Assembly: GCA_004524435.1 (NCBI GenBank)
Contig: SDNO01000004.1
Coordinates: 1-37,677, forward strand
Source of the DNA: Candidatus Thorarchaeota archaeon
Lineage (GTDB): Archaea; Asgardarchaeota; Thorarchaeia; Thorarchaeales; Thorarchaeaceae
Length of the DNA stretch: 37,677 nt
Direction: 5' to 3'
Under the pieces are notes generated by a model, which searched no databases, was not told where the DNA came from, and was given only the letters and a program-made list of their open reading frames with translations. Shown here one piece after another: positions 36,808 to 37,677 of the stretch (its first letter is position 1; every line of letters starts with the position of its first letter). A program made the translations under genes and the position numbers.

Positions 36808-37221
36808 GTGAGCCACCGGTGGCTACGGTTCATTGTCAAGCCAAGAGTTAGACTAACACGGCCGCGTTTCACAGCACCAACACGGCCCCCAGATATCATC
36901 ATATTCGGCGTCATGTTCATCGTAGTTCTCTTTGTGCTTGGTGGGAACATCTACACGCTAGTCAAGACCCCGCCGCCTATTGCCACTGGTTCCGATGGTA
37001 ACCCCATTCTGATTGCTCCGACTCCCGAAGTCCAACTCGGGATGGAGGGTATTGTTTCCTCTGTGGTATTCTTTATGGGCACTCTTGGCCTTGGCTTGAT
37101 TTACTATTCATCCAAGTATGTACTCCAGCCCGGATATGCTTCTAGACTGATGATACTCGGTGCCATTCTTGCTGGCTCCGCATTCCTCATTATCACCTAC
37201 TTCTTTGGAATGAAGTATTGA
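36808..37221 (+). CDS. OST3/OST6-like membrane protein (oligosaccharyltransferase accessory domain)
   Basis: IIIFGVMFIVVLFVLGGNIYTLVKTPPPIATGSDGNPILIAPTPEVQLGMEGIVSSVVFFMGTLGLGLIYYSSKY...LAGSAFLIITYFFGMKY; resembles the MAGT1/TUSC3 TM region; GTG start. Confidence 0.7.
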   Translation: MSHRWLRFIVKPRVRLTRPRFTAPTRPPDIIIFGVMFIVVLFVLGGNIYTLVKTPPPIATGSDGNPILIAPTPEVQLGMEGIVSSVVFFMGTLGLGLIYYSSKYVLQPGYASRLMILGAILAGSAFLIITYFFGMKY

Positions 37222-37246
37222 GCACAAGTATTGACTGGGGAGAGAC

Positions 37247-37677
37247 TCATAGCCTAGTGAACTTGATGTCAGAAGACGCGATCAGTCCCCTCAGGAGCCC
37301 CTCTCCAATTCTCAACTTCTCTCTCTTAGTTTCAACTGCTGGATGCACTCCCCGCCCATCGGGTTTCGACCACCGGCCCACATAGTTTCCGAAGTCCATT
37401 CCCGCCAAGAGAATCATAGAAGGCTCATACTCAGCCGTTACGTAACATGCCCTGTCTCCATCAGTGAACCCACCCCAGAGAAACACTCTATCTGTTGGCT
37501 CTACTTGGGTGCTGCCTAGCACAGGTGGTAGGGTTGGAACTGTTTGTCTAACAAGATCCATATTGTCTCCATGAGCATGCACAATCGCAATTGCTCCATC
37601 CTCTATCAATCGCTGAAGTGCCCCGCGGTTGCCATCTAGATCAGTCACAATCACATCGGGTTTCAGGCCAAAATGCA
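37247..37677 (-). CDS. mptE: Partial MptE-like (DUF115) 6-hydroxymethyl-7,8-dihydropterin pyrophosphokinase
   Basis: HFGLKPDVIVTDLDGN...AIVHAHGDNMDLVRQTVP...LGSTQVEPTDRVFLWGGFTDGDRACYVTAEY...ILLAGMDFGNYVGRWSKP; frame open to the window end, N-terminus missing. Confidence 0.87.
   Translation of the reverse strand, partial: HFGLKPDVIVTDLDGNRGALQRLIEDGAIAIVHAHGDNMDLVRQTVPTLPPVLGSTQVEPTDRVFLWGGFTDGDRACYVTAEYEPSMILLAGMDFGNYVGRWSKPDGRGVHPAVETKREKLRIGEGLLRGLIASSDIKFTRL

Noticed and set aside
1-37677. CRISPR array, transposon or prophage
   Set aside because: No spaced direct repeats, transposase/integrase motifs or phage structural genes seen by eye; content is core chromosomal.

Overview
This is a gene-dense archaeal chromosome window, most likely from an Asgard archaeon, perhaps Thorarchaeia. 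That taxonomy is inferred from gene content, not from a phylogeny. It carries informational genes: aIF5B, L7Ae/S28e/L24e, Rpo3-L18e-L13-S9-RpoN-S2, Elf1, single-chain RPA, PolD DP2, Lhr-type helicase, XPD, topoisomerase IA and RadB. It also carries archaeal lipid genes: G1P dehydrogenase, CDP-archaeol synthase, and a four-gene cluster for the archaeal modified mevalonate pathway. Several genes look eukaryote-like: an Arf-like GTPase, an OST3/OST6-like membrane protein without a thioredoxin domain, a PAC4-like small protein and a SWS1-like SWIM protein. RNA genes are an SRP RNA, a tRNA-Pro(CGG), and a tRNA-Ser(GCT) that can only be folded if two introns are removed, one of them in the D-loop. 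Main hunt results are the double-intron tRNA-Ser, a RuvC/YqgF-like RNase H-fold protein divergent from radB, the OST3/6-like and PAC4-like proteins, the SWIM protein, and a structured leader ahead of the rpo3 operon. I saw no CRISPR array, transposon or prophage. All homology calls come from motif recognition by eye; no searches were run.
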